Assembly (NCBI GenBank): GCA_017470525.1 | Contig: JAFUYM010000036.1 | Span: 20,638 to 84,637, forward strand | DNA from: Bacteroidaceae bacterium | GTDB lineage: Bacteria > Bacteroidota > Bacteroidia > Bacteroidales > Bacteroidaceae | Length of the DNA stretch: 64,000 nucleotides | Direction of reading: 5' to 3' | Part shown: in pieces, positions 52,985-61,716 of the stretch | Position numbering within the stretch: the stretch's first letter is position 1 | Layout: the number at the start of each line of letters is the position of its first letter | The notes under the pieces: model-generated | What the model was told of the DNA's origin: nothing | Database searches by the model: none | The model's input: only the letters and a program-made list of their open reading frames with translations | Made by a program: the position numbers and the translations under genes

Positions 52985-53528
52985 ATCCTAATTGTTTTAA
53001 GCGTTCTCGAATTGTCTGTCGGGCTACGTAGAGGTTGCTCCTCACCTGTTTGGCATCCATTCCTGTAATCAGTTCCACCTCTGCCGAGGGCAATCCTTCC
53101 AAATGGCTGAGGGTGAACACCAACTTCTGTTTCGTACTGAGGCGGTCAGCCAAGACTCTCACAATGGACACCCACTCCCGATTCTCCAAGTTTCTTTGGT
53201 CATCCACCTCCGAGGCAAATCGGCGGAGTGTGGATTCATCTTCAGGCAAGGGGACTGTGTGCCGCATGCTTTTGAGCCGGTCGAGACATAGTCGGGTGGC
53301 AATTGTATAGAGCCATGTAGTGAAGCGTCTCTGCGGGTCGAAACTGTCGAGGTTTTGCCACACCCGAATAAACGTCTCCTGCACAATATCTTTCGCCTCG
53401 TCTTCGTCGCACAACAACTTCAGTGCCACCGAAAAGACCATCCGCTGACAGGTCTGAACAACCTCCCGAAATGCTGCCTTATCACCGTTTTGGCATCTGA
53501 TGATGATGTTGCTGTCTATTGAAGTCAT
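52971..53528 (-). CDS. ECF RNA polymerase sigma factor
   Basis: A 185-residue sigma-70 family protein with region 2 (DKAAFREVVQ, ALKLLCDEDEAKDIVQETFIRVWQN, FTTWLYTIATRLCLDRLKS) and region 4 (STKQKLVFTLSHLEGLPSAEVELITGMDAKQVRSNLY in two pieces). No other domain is present. It directs transcription of a regulon and is usually held by the anti-sigma partner encoded next. Its promoter is at 53745-53776, and the leader of about 210 bases contains palindrome cluster 3. Confidence 0.93.
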   Translation of the reverse strand: MTSIDSNIIIRCQNGDKAAFREVVQTCQRMVFSVALKLLCDEDEAKDIVQETFIRVWQNLDSFDPQRRFTTWLYTIATRLCLDRLKSMRHTVPLPEDESTLRRFASEVDDQRNLENREWVSIVRVLADRLSTKQKLVFTLSHLEGLPSAEVELITGMDAKQVRSNLYVARQTIRERLKQLGYDSD

Positions 53529-53620
53529 TTTCGAGTTTCTTTACCCGTGATACGACTGAACCGCACAAAAGTCAAATGAAAAAAGCACTTTTTTATTTTA
53601 TGTCCTTCAAGAACCTCCAA

Positions 53621-53685
53621 ATCGGACTGCTCCAGTCCGATGAACCGCACTGCTCCACTCCGACACATCGGACTGGAGCAGTGCG
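53621..53685. repeat. palindrome cluster 3: three units at exact 23-bp pitch, last one inverted
   Basis: Units are CGGACTG-CTC-CAGTCCG (centre 53631), CGCACTG-CTC-CACTCCG (53654) and CGGACTG-GAG-CAGTGCG (53677). Centres are exactly 23 bp apart and the third has the opposite centre. The reverse complement of unit three matches unit two on one half and unit one on the other. The cluster lies in the presumed 5' leader of the sigma operon. Confidence 0.88.
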
Positions 53686-53744
53686 AAAAAGAGGTGCTGA
53701 AAGACTCGTTTTCCCCCTATTGACTTTCTGCTTCTTCCGTGCTA

Positions 53745-53776
53745 CAAAGATACACTTTTTTACTTTCCTTACCAAA
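53745..53776 (-). promoter_or_regulatory. promoter of the sigma factor operon
   Basis: Minus strand TTTG (53776-53773), 20 bases, then TATCTTTG (53752-53745), a full consensus match. Confidence 0.75.
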
Positions 53777-53908
53777 AAATCATGGCATTTTATCATTTTC
53801 TGTATCAGTCAAAGTGCATGAACGGCATGAAGATGGCTGGCAAACACAATAAAAGGGGTGTTTCTATCGTTTCTATGAATGATTCCATAACCATTTTTCC
53901 AGACTACG

Positions 53909-55333
53909 ATGAAAGGATTTACACATTATATATTATTAGGAGCAATGGCAGCATTGCTGCTCCCCACTCTGCTGTGTTCGTGCAACGACGACGAACAATT
54001 CACCAACGGAGCGGGAACGAAATTGGAGTTCAGTCAAGACACCATCAGTTTCGACACGGTGTTTACAGGCATCACATCGAAAACGGAGCGCATTCGTGTG
54101 TATAACCGAAACGACAAGGGAGTGCGCATTGCCAATGTGAAACTGGAATCGGGAGGCACATCGGGATTCATGATGAATGTAGATGGGCAAAACGGAGTGT
54201 CAATCAATGATGTAGAAGTGCTTGGGGATGATAGCGTGTTCGTGTTCGTCAAGGTGAACCTCCCCGTAAGTTCCTCGATGGAATCGGAAAAAATCACCGA
54301 TGCCATCGTCTTCACACTTGAGAACGGAACACAACAGAAAGTGCTGCTGGAAGCATCGGGACAAAACGCGAAAGTGATGACAGGCGAGGTGCTGAAAGGC
54401 GATAATGTGTTCACGGCTGACGAATTGCCACGGGTGGTGTATGACAGCCTTGTCGTGGAGAAAGGTGCCTCACTGCGTCTGTTGGCAGGCACCACTTTGT
54501 ATTTCCACAACGGGGCGAGCCTGATTGTGCATGGGCAATTGACAGCAGAAGGCACCCAAGAGAACCCCGTCACATTGCGTGGCGACCGACTGGACAAGAT
54601 ACTTGACTATCTGCCTTACGACCGATTGGAAAATCAATGGGGCGGTGTCTATCTGGCTGCTTCATGCCAAGGATGCACACTCAACCACACGGATATCCAC
54701 AGCGGGAATTTCGGCATTTTCTGCGATGGAATCGAGGGTAATGTGAGTATCACAAACTCTGTCATCCACAATGTGGCGGGCAGCGGACTCTACCTGAAGG
54801 ACAGCAAGGCATTGGTGGCAAACACACAAATTTCAAATGCAAAATACGACTGCGTGAGCATCTTTGGCGGCACATCTGAGTTCATCCACTGCACCATTGC
54901 ACAGTTCTACCCCTGGAAGGCTGACCACGGACACGCACTCTACGTAAGCAACTATATCGACACCGAAGAGCATCTCGTTCAGGCAGCCAACTTCTATAAC
55001 TGCTTCATCACAGGTTATTCCGACGATGAGGTATATGGTTCTCCTGGCGAACAGACACTCAACCTCCATTTCAACAATTGCGTACTCCTCACCGACGTGA
55101 GCGATGGCGCCTATTTCCACGATTGCATCGGGGAATCCAAGGATTCCACCACCTATAAAGCCTCCAACTTCAAGATACTGGACACACATGCCTACATCTA
55201 CGACTTCCGTCTCGACACGCTCAGCATTGCACGAGGAAAAGGCTCCACCACCTATTCGGCACTTTATCCCGACGACATGAACGGTGTGGAACGTGGCACA
55301 TCGCCAGATGCAGGATGCTATCAGTTTCAATAG
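53909..55333 (+). CDS. beta-helix lipoprotein (474 aa)
   Basis: A lipoprotein signal ends in LLCSC near residue 24. Residues 40-150 look Ig-like (SFDTVFTGITSKTERIRVYNRND, similar in style to DUF1573). Residues 165-400 are a right-handed parallel beta-helix with Asn/Gly-rich turns (GCTLNHTDIHSGNFGIFCDGIEGN, NSVIHNVAGSGLYLKD). The C-terminus PDAGCYQFQ is typical of such proteins in Bacteroidetes. Surface attachment or glycan binding is a guess. It is divergent from the sigma operon; I see no clear -7 box. The rest of the 53529-53908 gap is the sigma leader. Confidence 0.8.
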   Translation: MKGFTHYILLGAMAALLLPTLLCSCNDDEQFTNGAGTKLEFSQDTISFDTVFTGITSKTERIRVYNRNDKGVRIANVKLESGGTSGFMMNVDGQNGVSINDVEVLGDDSVFVFVKVNLPVSSSMESEKITDAIVFTLENGTQQKVLLEASGQNAKVMTGEVLKGDNVFTADELPRVVYDSLVVEKGASLRLLAGTTLYFHNGASLIVHGQLTAEGTQENPVTLRGDRLDKILDYLPYDRLENQWGGVYLAASCQGCTLNHTDIHSGNFGIFCDGIEGNVSITNSVIHNVAGSGLYLKDSKALVANTQISNAKYDCVSIFGGTSEFIHCTIAQFYPWKADHGHALYVSNYIDTEEHLVQAANFYNCFITGYSDDEVYGSPGEQTLNLHFNNCVLLTDVSDGAYFHDCIGESKDSTTYKASNFKILDTHAYIYDFRLDTLSIARGKGSTTYSALYPDDMNGVERGTSPDAGCYQFQ

Positions 55334-55362
55334 TTGAAGTCGCCATCCATTTCAACATTTGT

Positions 55363-55405
55363 ATATCGCAAGTTAATTCATATTGAATAACTTGCGATAT
55401 TTTTA
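55363..55405 (+). terminator. terminator of the beta-helix gene
   Basis: ATATCGCAAGTTA pairs with TAACTTGCGATAT, a 13-bp perfect stem with a 12-base loop, then TTTTTATTC. Confidence 0.8.
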
Positions 55406-55457
55406 TTCAAGTAACTATTGATATGAATATTTCTCCTGAAATAATGGAAAAAAGAAA

Positions 55458-55483
55458 GTGGATACTCCAAATGGAGTATCCAC
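55458..55483 (-). terminator. tetraloop hairpin, terminator facing dnaB
   Basis: GTGGATACTCC / GGAGTATCCAC, 11 bp perfect with loop AAAT. On the minus strand it is followed by TTTCTTTTTTCC, so it could end dnaB transcription 210 bases beyond the stop. Between it and dnaB (55484-55690) I see only small hairpins, such as GTTGC-GTGA-GCAAC on the minus strand, and no gene. Confidence 0.65.
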
Positions 55484-55690
55484 GCCTTCTAATTGATAAA
55501 GTGAGAAAAATGTTCATTCAATCAACATATACGTTGCTCACGCAACCCTTATCGTGAAAGAATGTATGCCATGTGTTCTCGCGAATTGAGGCATAGTCAT
55601 CTGAAAATTACTTTTGATATTACATTCAATCTTATATATATTCTCGTGCCGATATAGGCCCGTTTTCATTGTTTACGATTCCTTTTCTCA

Positions 55691-57244
55691 TCAGAACGGT
55701 GCTTCGCTGGGTGCCATCGAGCCATCCAAACTGCCGAAGGAATCGTCATCTTTATGATCCGAATTCATCTTCGATGGAGACGGTTTGATGGTTCCGTCGT
55801 CCGTTGGCATTGGCGGGATGTCTTCATCAATGTTCATGAACCGTGCAAACTCGCTGCGGAAGCGCAGACGCACGTCACCCACAGCACCATTACGATGCTT
55901 GGCAATGATGATTTCCGCTATACCCTTCGTGTCGTTGCCATGCTGGTCTTTATAGATTTTATAATACTCGGGGCGATGGATGAAGCACACCATATCGGCA
56001 TCCTGCTCGATGGCACCCGATTCACGGAGGTCGCTCAACTGCGGACGCTTGCTGTCAGGACTGTCGGGATTGCTGCTCGAACGCTGTTCCACAGAACGGT
56101 TCAACTGTGAAAGTGCGATGATGGGAATATTCAGTTCCTTCGCCAAACCTTTCAACGAGCGAGAGATGGTGGAGACTTCCTCCTGTCGGGAATTGTACGA
56201 CATGCCCGACGCATTCATCAACTGCAAATAGTCAATGATGATCATTTTCACACCATAGTCGCGCACCAACCGGCGCGCTTTCGTGCGGAGTTCAAAGACC
56301 GAGAGCGATGGTGTGTCGTCCACATAAAACGGTGCGCCAAAAAGGTCACGCATCTTAAAGTCAAGTTGCGACCATTCATATTGCGCCAATTGTCCGCTCT
56401 TGATTTTTTCGCCTGAAATCTCGCAGACATTCACCAACAGACGATTGACCAACTGCACATTCGACATTTCGAGGGAGAACATGGCAATCGGAATCTGTCG
56501 GTCAACAGCCATGTTACGTGCCATCGACAGCACAAATGCAGTCTTACCCATTGCAGGACGTGCAGCAATGATGATGAGGTCGGAATTTTGCCATCCCGAA
56601 GTCATGGCATCCAGTTTGTCAAAACCCGATGCAAGCCCCGAAAGACCGTCTGTACGGGCAGCCGCTTTCCGCAGAAGTTCGTATGCCTCGTTGATGACAG
56701 GGTCAATTTGCGTGAAGTCTTTCTTCAGATTCGACTTGGAGAGTTCAAACAACTTACCTTCAGCCATTTGCATCAGTTCCTGGATGTCCTGTCCTTCGTC
56801 GAAAGCCAATTTCTGAATGGTGCTCGTATAGGATATAAGGTCGCGCGCAAGTGCTTTCTGCGCAACGATTCTTGCATGGAACTCAAGGTGTGCCGCCGAG
56901 AGCATGGAACGAGAAAGTTCCGCGATGTATGCCGCTCCACCTGCATTTTCCAATTCACCCTTCTTCTGCAACTGTTCCACCACCGTAAGCACATCAATGG
57001 GTGCATTCGTGGCAGCCAGCGATTGGATTGCCTCAAAAATCACCTGATGTTTTGACTCATAAAAAGACTGAGGCTTCAGGAAATCAGACACCATCGCAAA
57101 GGCATCCTGCTCAATGATGCATGCACCAATGACAGCCTTCTCAAGTTCTACGGCTTGAGGCTGCAACCTTCCCAACTGTGCAAGTTGGTCTGACTCATTG
57201 TTGCGAGCAGGTTTTCTACGGCTTGAGTTCCTTTGTTCTGGCAT
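55691..57244 (-). CDS. dnaB: replicative DNA helicase DnaB
   Basis: DnaB unwinds DNA ahead of the fork as a hexamer. The 517-residue protein has the N-terminal collar domain (QAVELEKAVIGACIIEQDAFAMV), the linker, then the RecA-like motor: Walker A ARPAMGKTAFVLSMA, Walker B VKMIIIDYLQLMNA, and the arginine-finger region RSSSNPDSPDSKRPQLSDLRESG. The last 50 residues are an acidic, Pro/Ser-rich tail. No intein is seen. Its promoter is at 57300-57331, and DnaA-box-like sites lie just upstream. Confidence 0.97.
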   Translation of the reverse strand: MPEQRNSSRRKPARNNESDQLAQLGRLQPQAVELEKAVIGACIIEQDAFAMVSDFLKPQSFYESKHQVIFEAIQSLAATNAPIDVLTVVEQLQKKGELENAGGAAYIAELSRSMLSAAHLEFHARIVAQKALARDLISYTSTIQKLAFDEGQDIQELMQMAEGKLFELSKSNLKKDFTQIDPVINEAYELLRKAAARTDGLSGLASGFDKLDAMTSGWQNSDLIIIAARPAMGKTAFVLSMARNMAVDRQIPIAMFSLEMSNVQLVNRLLVNVCEISGEKIKSGQLAQYEWSQLDFKMRDLFGAPFYVDDTPSLSVFELRTKARRLVRDYGVKMIIIDYLQLMNASGMSYNSRQEEVSTISRSLKGLAKELNIPIIALSQLNRSVEQRSSSNPDSPDSKRPQLSDLRESGAIEQDADMVCFIHRPEYYKIYKDQHGNDTKGIAEIIIAKHRNGAVGDVRLRFRSEFARFMNIDEDIPPMPTDDGTIKPSPSKMNSDHKDDDSFGSLDGSMAPSEAPF

Positions 57245-57299
57245 TATTATTTAGGATGAATTGTCAATCGGAATGAAGCGGTCTTCACTTTATCGATTG

Positions 57300-57331
57300 C
57301 AAAATTAGAAAATAAATCTGAATCTAACAAA
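57300..57331 (-). promoter_or_regulatory. promoter of dnaB
   Basis: Minus strand TTTG (57331-57328), 20 bases, then TAATTTTG (57307-57300). Confidence 0.7.
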
Positions 57332-57347
57332 TCAAAAAAGAAAAAAG

Positions 57348-57380
57348 TTATCAACACTTGAGTCCATAAACTGTTGATAA
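57348..57380. promoter_or_regulatory. pair of inverted DnaA-box-like sites
   Basis: TTATCAACA at 57348-57356 and its reverse complement at 57372-57380, each one mismatch from the DnaA box TTATCCACA, facing each other 24 bp apart upstream of the dnaB promoter. Confidence 0.45.
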
Positions 57381-57456
57381 CTCAACTGATAACTGTTCAC
57401 AATTCTATTAATAAGTCGATTCCATCGGTGAACTTTCCTATCGGAGCGCTCCATCC

Positions 57457-57465
57457 TTTTCCACA
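57457..57465 (+). promoter_or_regulatory. DnaA-box-like site
   Basis: TTTTCCACA, one mismatch from the consensus, beside an A/T run (57461-57480). Confidence 0.3.
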
Positions 57466-57683
57466 AAAAAATTTTTTCTTGCAAGAGTCATTTTTTGTGC
57501 TTTTTCAATCCTTTTGTGGCAAACTTTTTCAGAAGTGAGACTTAAAAAGACAAGGAGAAATGATGCCATCGGGAAGCCTGATATGATTGGTAGAAATATA
57601 CACAGGAGTAGTTTTCACATGTCGCGTTGGTTGGCATATAGGATTGACAAAGAAAAGAATTTTGCCCTATTTTATTAAATAAG

Positions 57684-57692
57684 TGTGGATAA
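57684..57692 (-). promoter_or_regulatory. perfect DnaA box
   Basis: TGTGGATAA on plus, so TTATCCACA on minus, an exact DnaA box 26 bases before the nqr -7 element. The remainder of the 57245-57866 gap shows only AT-rich sequence and the promoters. Confidence 0.45.
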
Positions 57693-57717
57693 ATTTCGGC
57701 AATCCATTAAAAAGTCT

Positions 57718-57725
57718 TAACTTTG
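57718..57725 (+). promoter_or_regulatory. -7 box of the nqr operon
   Basis: TAACTTTG, with TTTC 20 bases upstream. A leader of about 140 bases follows, with one small hairpin (CCCAT-GTTGA-ATGGG). Confidence 0.65.
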
Positions 57726-57866
57726 TAGCCACTTTGAAGTGTCAACGGGCATGAAAGTTCGTTGAAAGATTGATGCCACCCATGTTGAATGGGAAGAGAG
57801 ACTTGTATTTTTAACGTTTTGTGGAAAGATTCGTAAAAGAACTAATCATAGTTAATATTAACAAAT

Positions 57867-59210
57867 ATGGCGAATGTAATTAAGCTAAAGAAAGGCCTTA
57901 ACATCAACCTGAAAGGTAAGGCTACAGCGAAGGTTTCAGCAGCCAATGCATCGAAAGTTTATGGACTTGTTCCTGATGCATTCTGGGGTATGAAGCCGAA
58001 AGTTGTAGTGAAAGAAGGGGATGAGGTAAAGGCTGGTGATGCTTTGTTTGTCAACAAATTGCATCCCGAAATGAAGTTCGTCTCTCCAGTAGCGGGCAAG
58101 GTATTGCTCGTCGAACGAGGCGAACGTCGTAAAGTTTTAAGCGTTCAGGTCGAAGCCGCTGCTCAACAGCAGTATGTAGATTTCGGCAAGAAGCAGGTCA
58201 ATTCGCTCAATGCAGAACAGGTGAAGGCAGCCCTCCTTGAAAGTGGACTCTTCGGCTACTTCATTCAACGTCCTTACGCCATCGTCGCCAATCCCGACGA
58301 AACGCCTAAGGCGATTTTCATTTCTGCATTTAGCGACATGCCGCTTGCTGCCGACATCGACGTAGTGATGAAAGGCAACGAGGCTGATTTCCAGACGGGT
58401 ATCTCTGCGCTTGCCAAGATTGCCAAGGTTCATCTCGGCGTGAAGCCAGGCAGCAGCCTTGCAAGCACGAAGGATGCGCAGGTGACGGTTTTCGACGGCA
58501 AGTGCCCTGCTGGTAACGTGGGTGTGCAGATTAACCACATTGACCCTGTAAACAAGGGTGAGGTGGTTTGGACACTCGGTGCCGAAGAGGTTATCTTCAT
58601 CGGACGCTTGTTCAACAAGGGTGTCGTTGATTTGACCCGTACCGTTGCTGTAGCAGGTTCTGAAATCAAGGAGCCTCAGTACAAGCAAGTGCTGGTGGGT
58701 GCCAAGATTGGCGACATTGTGGCTGGCAATGTAAAGACCGAGCAGAAGGTTCGTCTCATCGACGGCAACCCTCTCACCGGCATGAAAACCAGCGAAAATG
58801 ATTTCCTGTTAGCCCATTCCACCGAGGTTACGGCTATTCCAGAGGGTGACGAGGTAAACGAACTCTTTGGCTGGATTGCACCTCGTCTGAAGAACTTCTC
58901 CGTCAGCCGTTCTTACTTCTCTTGGTTGCAGCCAAAGAGCAAGGAATATGTGCTGGATGCACGTGTGAAAGGCGGTCACCGCCACATGATTTTCAGTGGC
59001 GAGTACGAATCTGTGTTCCCAATGGACATCTATCCAGAGCAGTTGGTGAAAGCCATCATTGCAGGCGACATTGACCGCATGGAGGCTTTGGGCATCTATG
59101 AAGTGGCTCCAGAGGACTTTGCTGTGGCAGAGTTCGTCGATAGTTCTAAAGTTGAACTCCAGCGCATTGTTCGAGAAGGTCTCGACATGCTGCGCAAAGA
59201 AAACGAATAA
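57867..59210 (+). CDS. nqrA: Na+-translocating NADH:quinone reductase subunit A
   Basis: NqrA is the cytosolic, quinone-contacting subunit of Na+-NQR, which oxidises NADH and pumps Na+. The 447-residue protein begins VIKLKKGLNINLKGKA and shows the family blocks VKEGDEVKAGDALFVNK, HPEMKFVSPVAGKV and KGGHRHMIFSGEYESVFPMDI. There are no membrane helices. It is the first of six genes spaced by 5 to 35 bases, in the canonical order A-F. Confidence 0.97.
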   Translation: MANVIKLKKGLNINLKGKATAKVSAANASKVYGLVPDAFWGMKPKVVVKEGDEVKAGDALFVNKLHPEMKFVSPVAGKVLLVERGERRKVLSVQVEAAAQQQYVDFGKKQVNSLNAEQVKAALLESGLFGYFIQRPYAIVANPDETPKAIFISAFSDMPLAADIDVVMKGNEADFQTGISALAKIAKVHLGVKPGSSLASTKDAQVTVFDGKCPAGNVGVQINHIDPVNKGEVVWTLGAEEVIFIGRLFNKGVVDLTRTVAVAGSEIKEPQYKQVLVGAKIGDIVAGNVKTEQKVRLIDGNPLTGMKTSENDFLLAHSTEVTAIPEGDEVNELFGWIAPRLKNFSVSRSYFSWLQPKSKEYVLDARVKGGHRHMIFSGEYESVFPMDIYPEQLVKAIIAGDIDRMEALGIYEVAPEDFAVAEFVDSSKVELQRIVREGLDMLRKENE

Positions 59211-59215
59211 GCATT

Positions 59216-60391
59216 ATGGGACTTAAGAAAATTCTTGACAACTTGAAGCCAACCTTCTCAGAAGGTGGTAAACTCAGCGCGTTCGGCTCCCTCTTTGATG
59301 CGGCAGAGACATTCTTCTTTGTGCCCAACGAGACAGCCAAAGTGCGTGGCGCACAGATTCATGACGCCATCGACTCGAAGCGCTCTATTTTCTTTGTGGT
59401 GATTGCGCTGATACCAGCCATACTCTTTGGTATGTACAACATTGGTCTTCAGCACTCTCTCGTTACAGGTGGTTGCACTCCCGACGCTTGTCCTTGTGCA
59501 GATGTATGGGGCAACTTCCTTTATGGTCTTGCAGTGATGCTTCCTAAGATTATTGTTAGTTACGCTGTCGGTCTTGGCATCGAAATCGCTGTGGCTCAGT
59601 GGAAGAAGGAAGAGGTGCATGAAGGTTTCTTCGTGACGGGTATTCTCATTCCGCTCATCGTTCCTGTGAACTGCCCACTTTGGATTCTTGCCATCGCCAC
59701 CGCTTTTGCCGTGATTTTTGCGAAGGAAGTGTTTGGCGGTACAGGTATGAACATCTTCAACCCAGCATTGGTTACCCGTGCATTCCTTTTCTTCGCTTAT
59801 CCATCCATGATGTCAGGCGATAAGGTATGGGTGAACGGCAACTATATCGACTGTATCAACGGTGCTCCAGCAGTGGACGCAGTATCGGCTGCTACCCCAC
59901 TCGGTCAGTTGGCAGCAGGTGAAGCGGTTACAGCCTCTCCTATGGAGACTATCATCGGTACAATTCCTGGTTCCATCGGTGAAACTTCAGTCATCGCCAT
60001 CCTCATCGGTGCAGTCATCCTCATTTGGGCAAACATCGCCAGTTGGAAAATTATGCTCTCCACTTTTGTGGGCGGTGCCTTGATGGCTTACTTTCTCCGC
60101 TACGACGGTGCACAGAACTTCGAGTGGTGGGAACAACTCACTGTCGGTGGTTTCTGCTTCGGTGCCGTGTTTATGGCAACAGACCCAGTGACCAGCCCTC
60201 GCACCGAAGGCGGCAAATGGATTTTCGGATTCCTCATTGGTGCCATGGCTATCATCATCCGTGTGCTCAACCCTGGTTATCCAGAAGGCATGATGCTTGC
60301 CATCCTGCTGATGAACGTATTTGCTCCACTGTTCGACTACTTCTTCGTACAGGCTAATATTAACAAGCGCGCTAAACGTGCTAAAAAGTAA
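59216..60391 (+). CDS. nqrB: Na+-NQR subunit B
   Basis: NqrB is a ten-helix membrane subunit carrying covalently bound FMN on a threonine and riboflavin near the Na+ path. The 391-residue protein shows many hydrophobic helices (SIFFVVIALIPAILFGMYN, FVTGILIPLIVPVNCPLWIL, SVIAILIGAVILIW). Motif AVDAVSAATPLG corresponds to the SGAT-type flavinylation site, with Ala where Gly is more usual. It starts five bases after nqrA. Confidence 0.96.
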   Translation: MGLKKILDNLKPTFSEGGKLSAFGSLFDAAETFFFVPNETAKVRGAQIHDAIDSKRSIFFVVIALIPAILFGMYNIGLQHSLVTGGCTPDACPCADVWGNFLYGLAVMLPKIIVSYAVGLGIEIAVAQWKKEEVHEGFFVTGILIPLIVPVNCPLWILAIATAFAVIFAKEVFGGTGMNIFNPALVTRAFLFFAYPSMMSGDKVWVNGNYIDCINGAPAVDAVSAATPLGQLAAGEAVTASPMETIIGTIPGSIGETSVIAILIGAVILIWANIASWKIMLSTFVGGALMAYFLRYDGAQNFEWWEQLTVGGFCFGAVFMATDPVTSPRTEGGKWIFGFLIGAMAIIIRVLNPGYPEGMMLAILLMNVFAPLFDYFFVQANINKRAKRAKK

Positions 60392-60405
60392 GGAGGACAC
60401 AAGAT

Positions 60406-61035
60406 ATGGCAAAAATGAATACAAATGGCAATGCATATACGATTATTTATGCATCCGTAATGGTCATTATCGTGGCATTCCTCCTTGCGTTTGTGGCTTC
60501 GGCACTGAAGTCAAAGCAGGATGCCAATGTGGCTCTCGATACGAAAAAGCAGATTCTCTCATCTTTGAACATCCGCGACCTTGCCGATGCTGAAGCAGAA
60601 GCCAAGTACAACGAGGTCATCACCAGCGGTGAACTCAATAGCGCTACCCTCACAGCCAATGTGGACGGTGAGGAGAAACTTGTTGTAGCCGTGAAAGGTG
60701 CAGGACTTTGGGGACCTCTTTGGGGATGGATTTCCATCGACAAGGATGGTGAAACCGTCTATGGCACCTTCTTCAACCACGAATCCGAAACAGCAGGCTT
60801 GGGCGCCCGCATCAAGGAGCAGTGGTTCCAGGACGGCTTCAAAGGCAAGAAAATCTATCAGGACGGCAAGGTTGTCCTCGGTGTCTATAAGCAGGGCAAG
60901 GCTCCTGCAGGTCTCTCTACCGACTCATACGTAGATGCAGTGACAGGTGCAACCCTTACGTCCAATGGTGTTAACGACATGATTCAGAAGTGCCTGACTG
61001 ATAATCAGAGCGCGATTGAAACATTCAAAAATTAA
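60406..61035 (+). CDS. nqrC: Na+-NQR subunit C
   Basis: NqrC is membrane-anchored by one N-terminal helix (YTIIYASVMVIIVAFLLAFVASAL), with a periplasmic FMN-binding domain. The flavin site is VDAVTGATLTSNGV (SGAT-type, Thr) near residue 185 of 209. GLWGPLWGWISID and NHESETAGLGARI are also characteristic. A good AAGGAGG site precedes it; 14 bases separate it from nqrB. Flavin attachment needs ApbE, which is not encoded in this window. Confidence 0.97.
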   Translation: MAKMNTNGNAYTIIYASVMVIIVAFLLAFVASALKSKQDANVALDTKKQILSSLNIRDLADAEAEAKYNEVITSGELNSATLTANVDGEEKLVVAVKGAGLWGPLWGWISIDKDGETVYGTFFNHESETAGLGARIKEQWFQDGFKGKKIYQDGKVVLGVYKQGKAPAGLSTDSYVDAVTGATLTSNGVNDMIQKCLTDNQSAIETFKN

Positions 61036-61048
61036 GGAGGACAAGAAT

Positions 61049-61681
61049 ATGAGTTTATTTTCAAAAGAGAATGGCGAAGTCTTCATGGGGCCACTCAATC
61101 TGAACAACCCCATTGCAGTTCAGGTCCTCGGTATTTGTTCTGCGCTCGCTGTGACCTCACAACTGAAGCCAGCCATCGTGATGGGTCTTTCCGTGACCGT
61201 CATCACAGCCTTTTCTAATGTGATTATTTCCTTGATTCGCAAGACGATTCCCAACCGCATCCGCATCATCGTTCAGTTGGTGGTTGTGGCAGCGCTTGTG
61301 ACCATCGTGAGCAACATCCTCAAGGCTTACGTTTACGATGTCAGCGTACAACTTTCCGTCTATGTGGGTCTGATTATCACCAACTGTATCCTCATGGGAC
61401 GTCTGGAGGCATTCGCCATGCAGAACGGTCCTTGGGAAAGTTTCCTCGATGGAATCGGCAACGGACTTGGTTATGCTATCGTGCTTGTCATTGTCGGATT
61501 CATCCGTGAACTGCTCGGTTTCGGTACCCTGTTCGATTTCCGAATCATCCCCGAGAGTGCATACACAGAAAATGGTGGTCTTTACATGAACAACGGTATG
61601 ATGACCATGCCTGCTATGGCACTCATCATCGTAGCATGTGTCATTTGGGCACACCGTGCCTACAATAAGGACATTGCATAA
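61049..61681 (+). CDS. nqrD: Na+-NQR subunit D
   Basis: A 210-residue six-helix membrane subunit (GICSALAVTSQLKPAIVMGL, RIIVQLVVVAALVTIVSNIL, YAIVLVIVGFIRELLGFGTL). NqrD and NqrE are paralogous and carry the conserved Cys pair for the membrane Fe-S centre (here in LGICSALA and TNCILMG). I start at ATG 61049 because of the strong AAGGAGG 10 bases upstream; the longer frame from 61016 overlaps nqrC. Confidence 0.96.
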   Translation: MSLFSKENGEVFMGPLNLNNPIAVQVLGICSALAVTSQLKPAIVMGLSVTVITAFSNVIISLIRKTIPNRIRIIVQLVVVAALVTIVSNILKAYVYDVSVQLSVYVGLIITNCILMGRLEAFAMQNGPWESFLDGIGNGLGYAIVLVIVGFIRELLGFGTLFDFRIIPESAYTENGGLYMNNGMMTMPAMALIIVACVIWAHRAYNKDIA

Positions 61682-61716
61682 AAGTAACATACCTAATTAA
61701 ATAAAAGAAAAGAATT

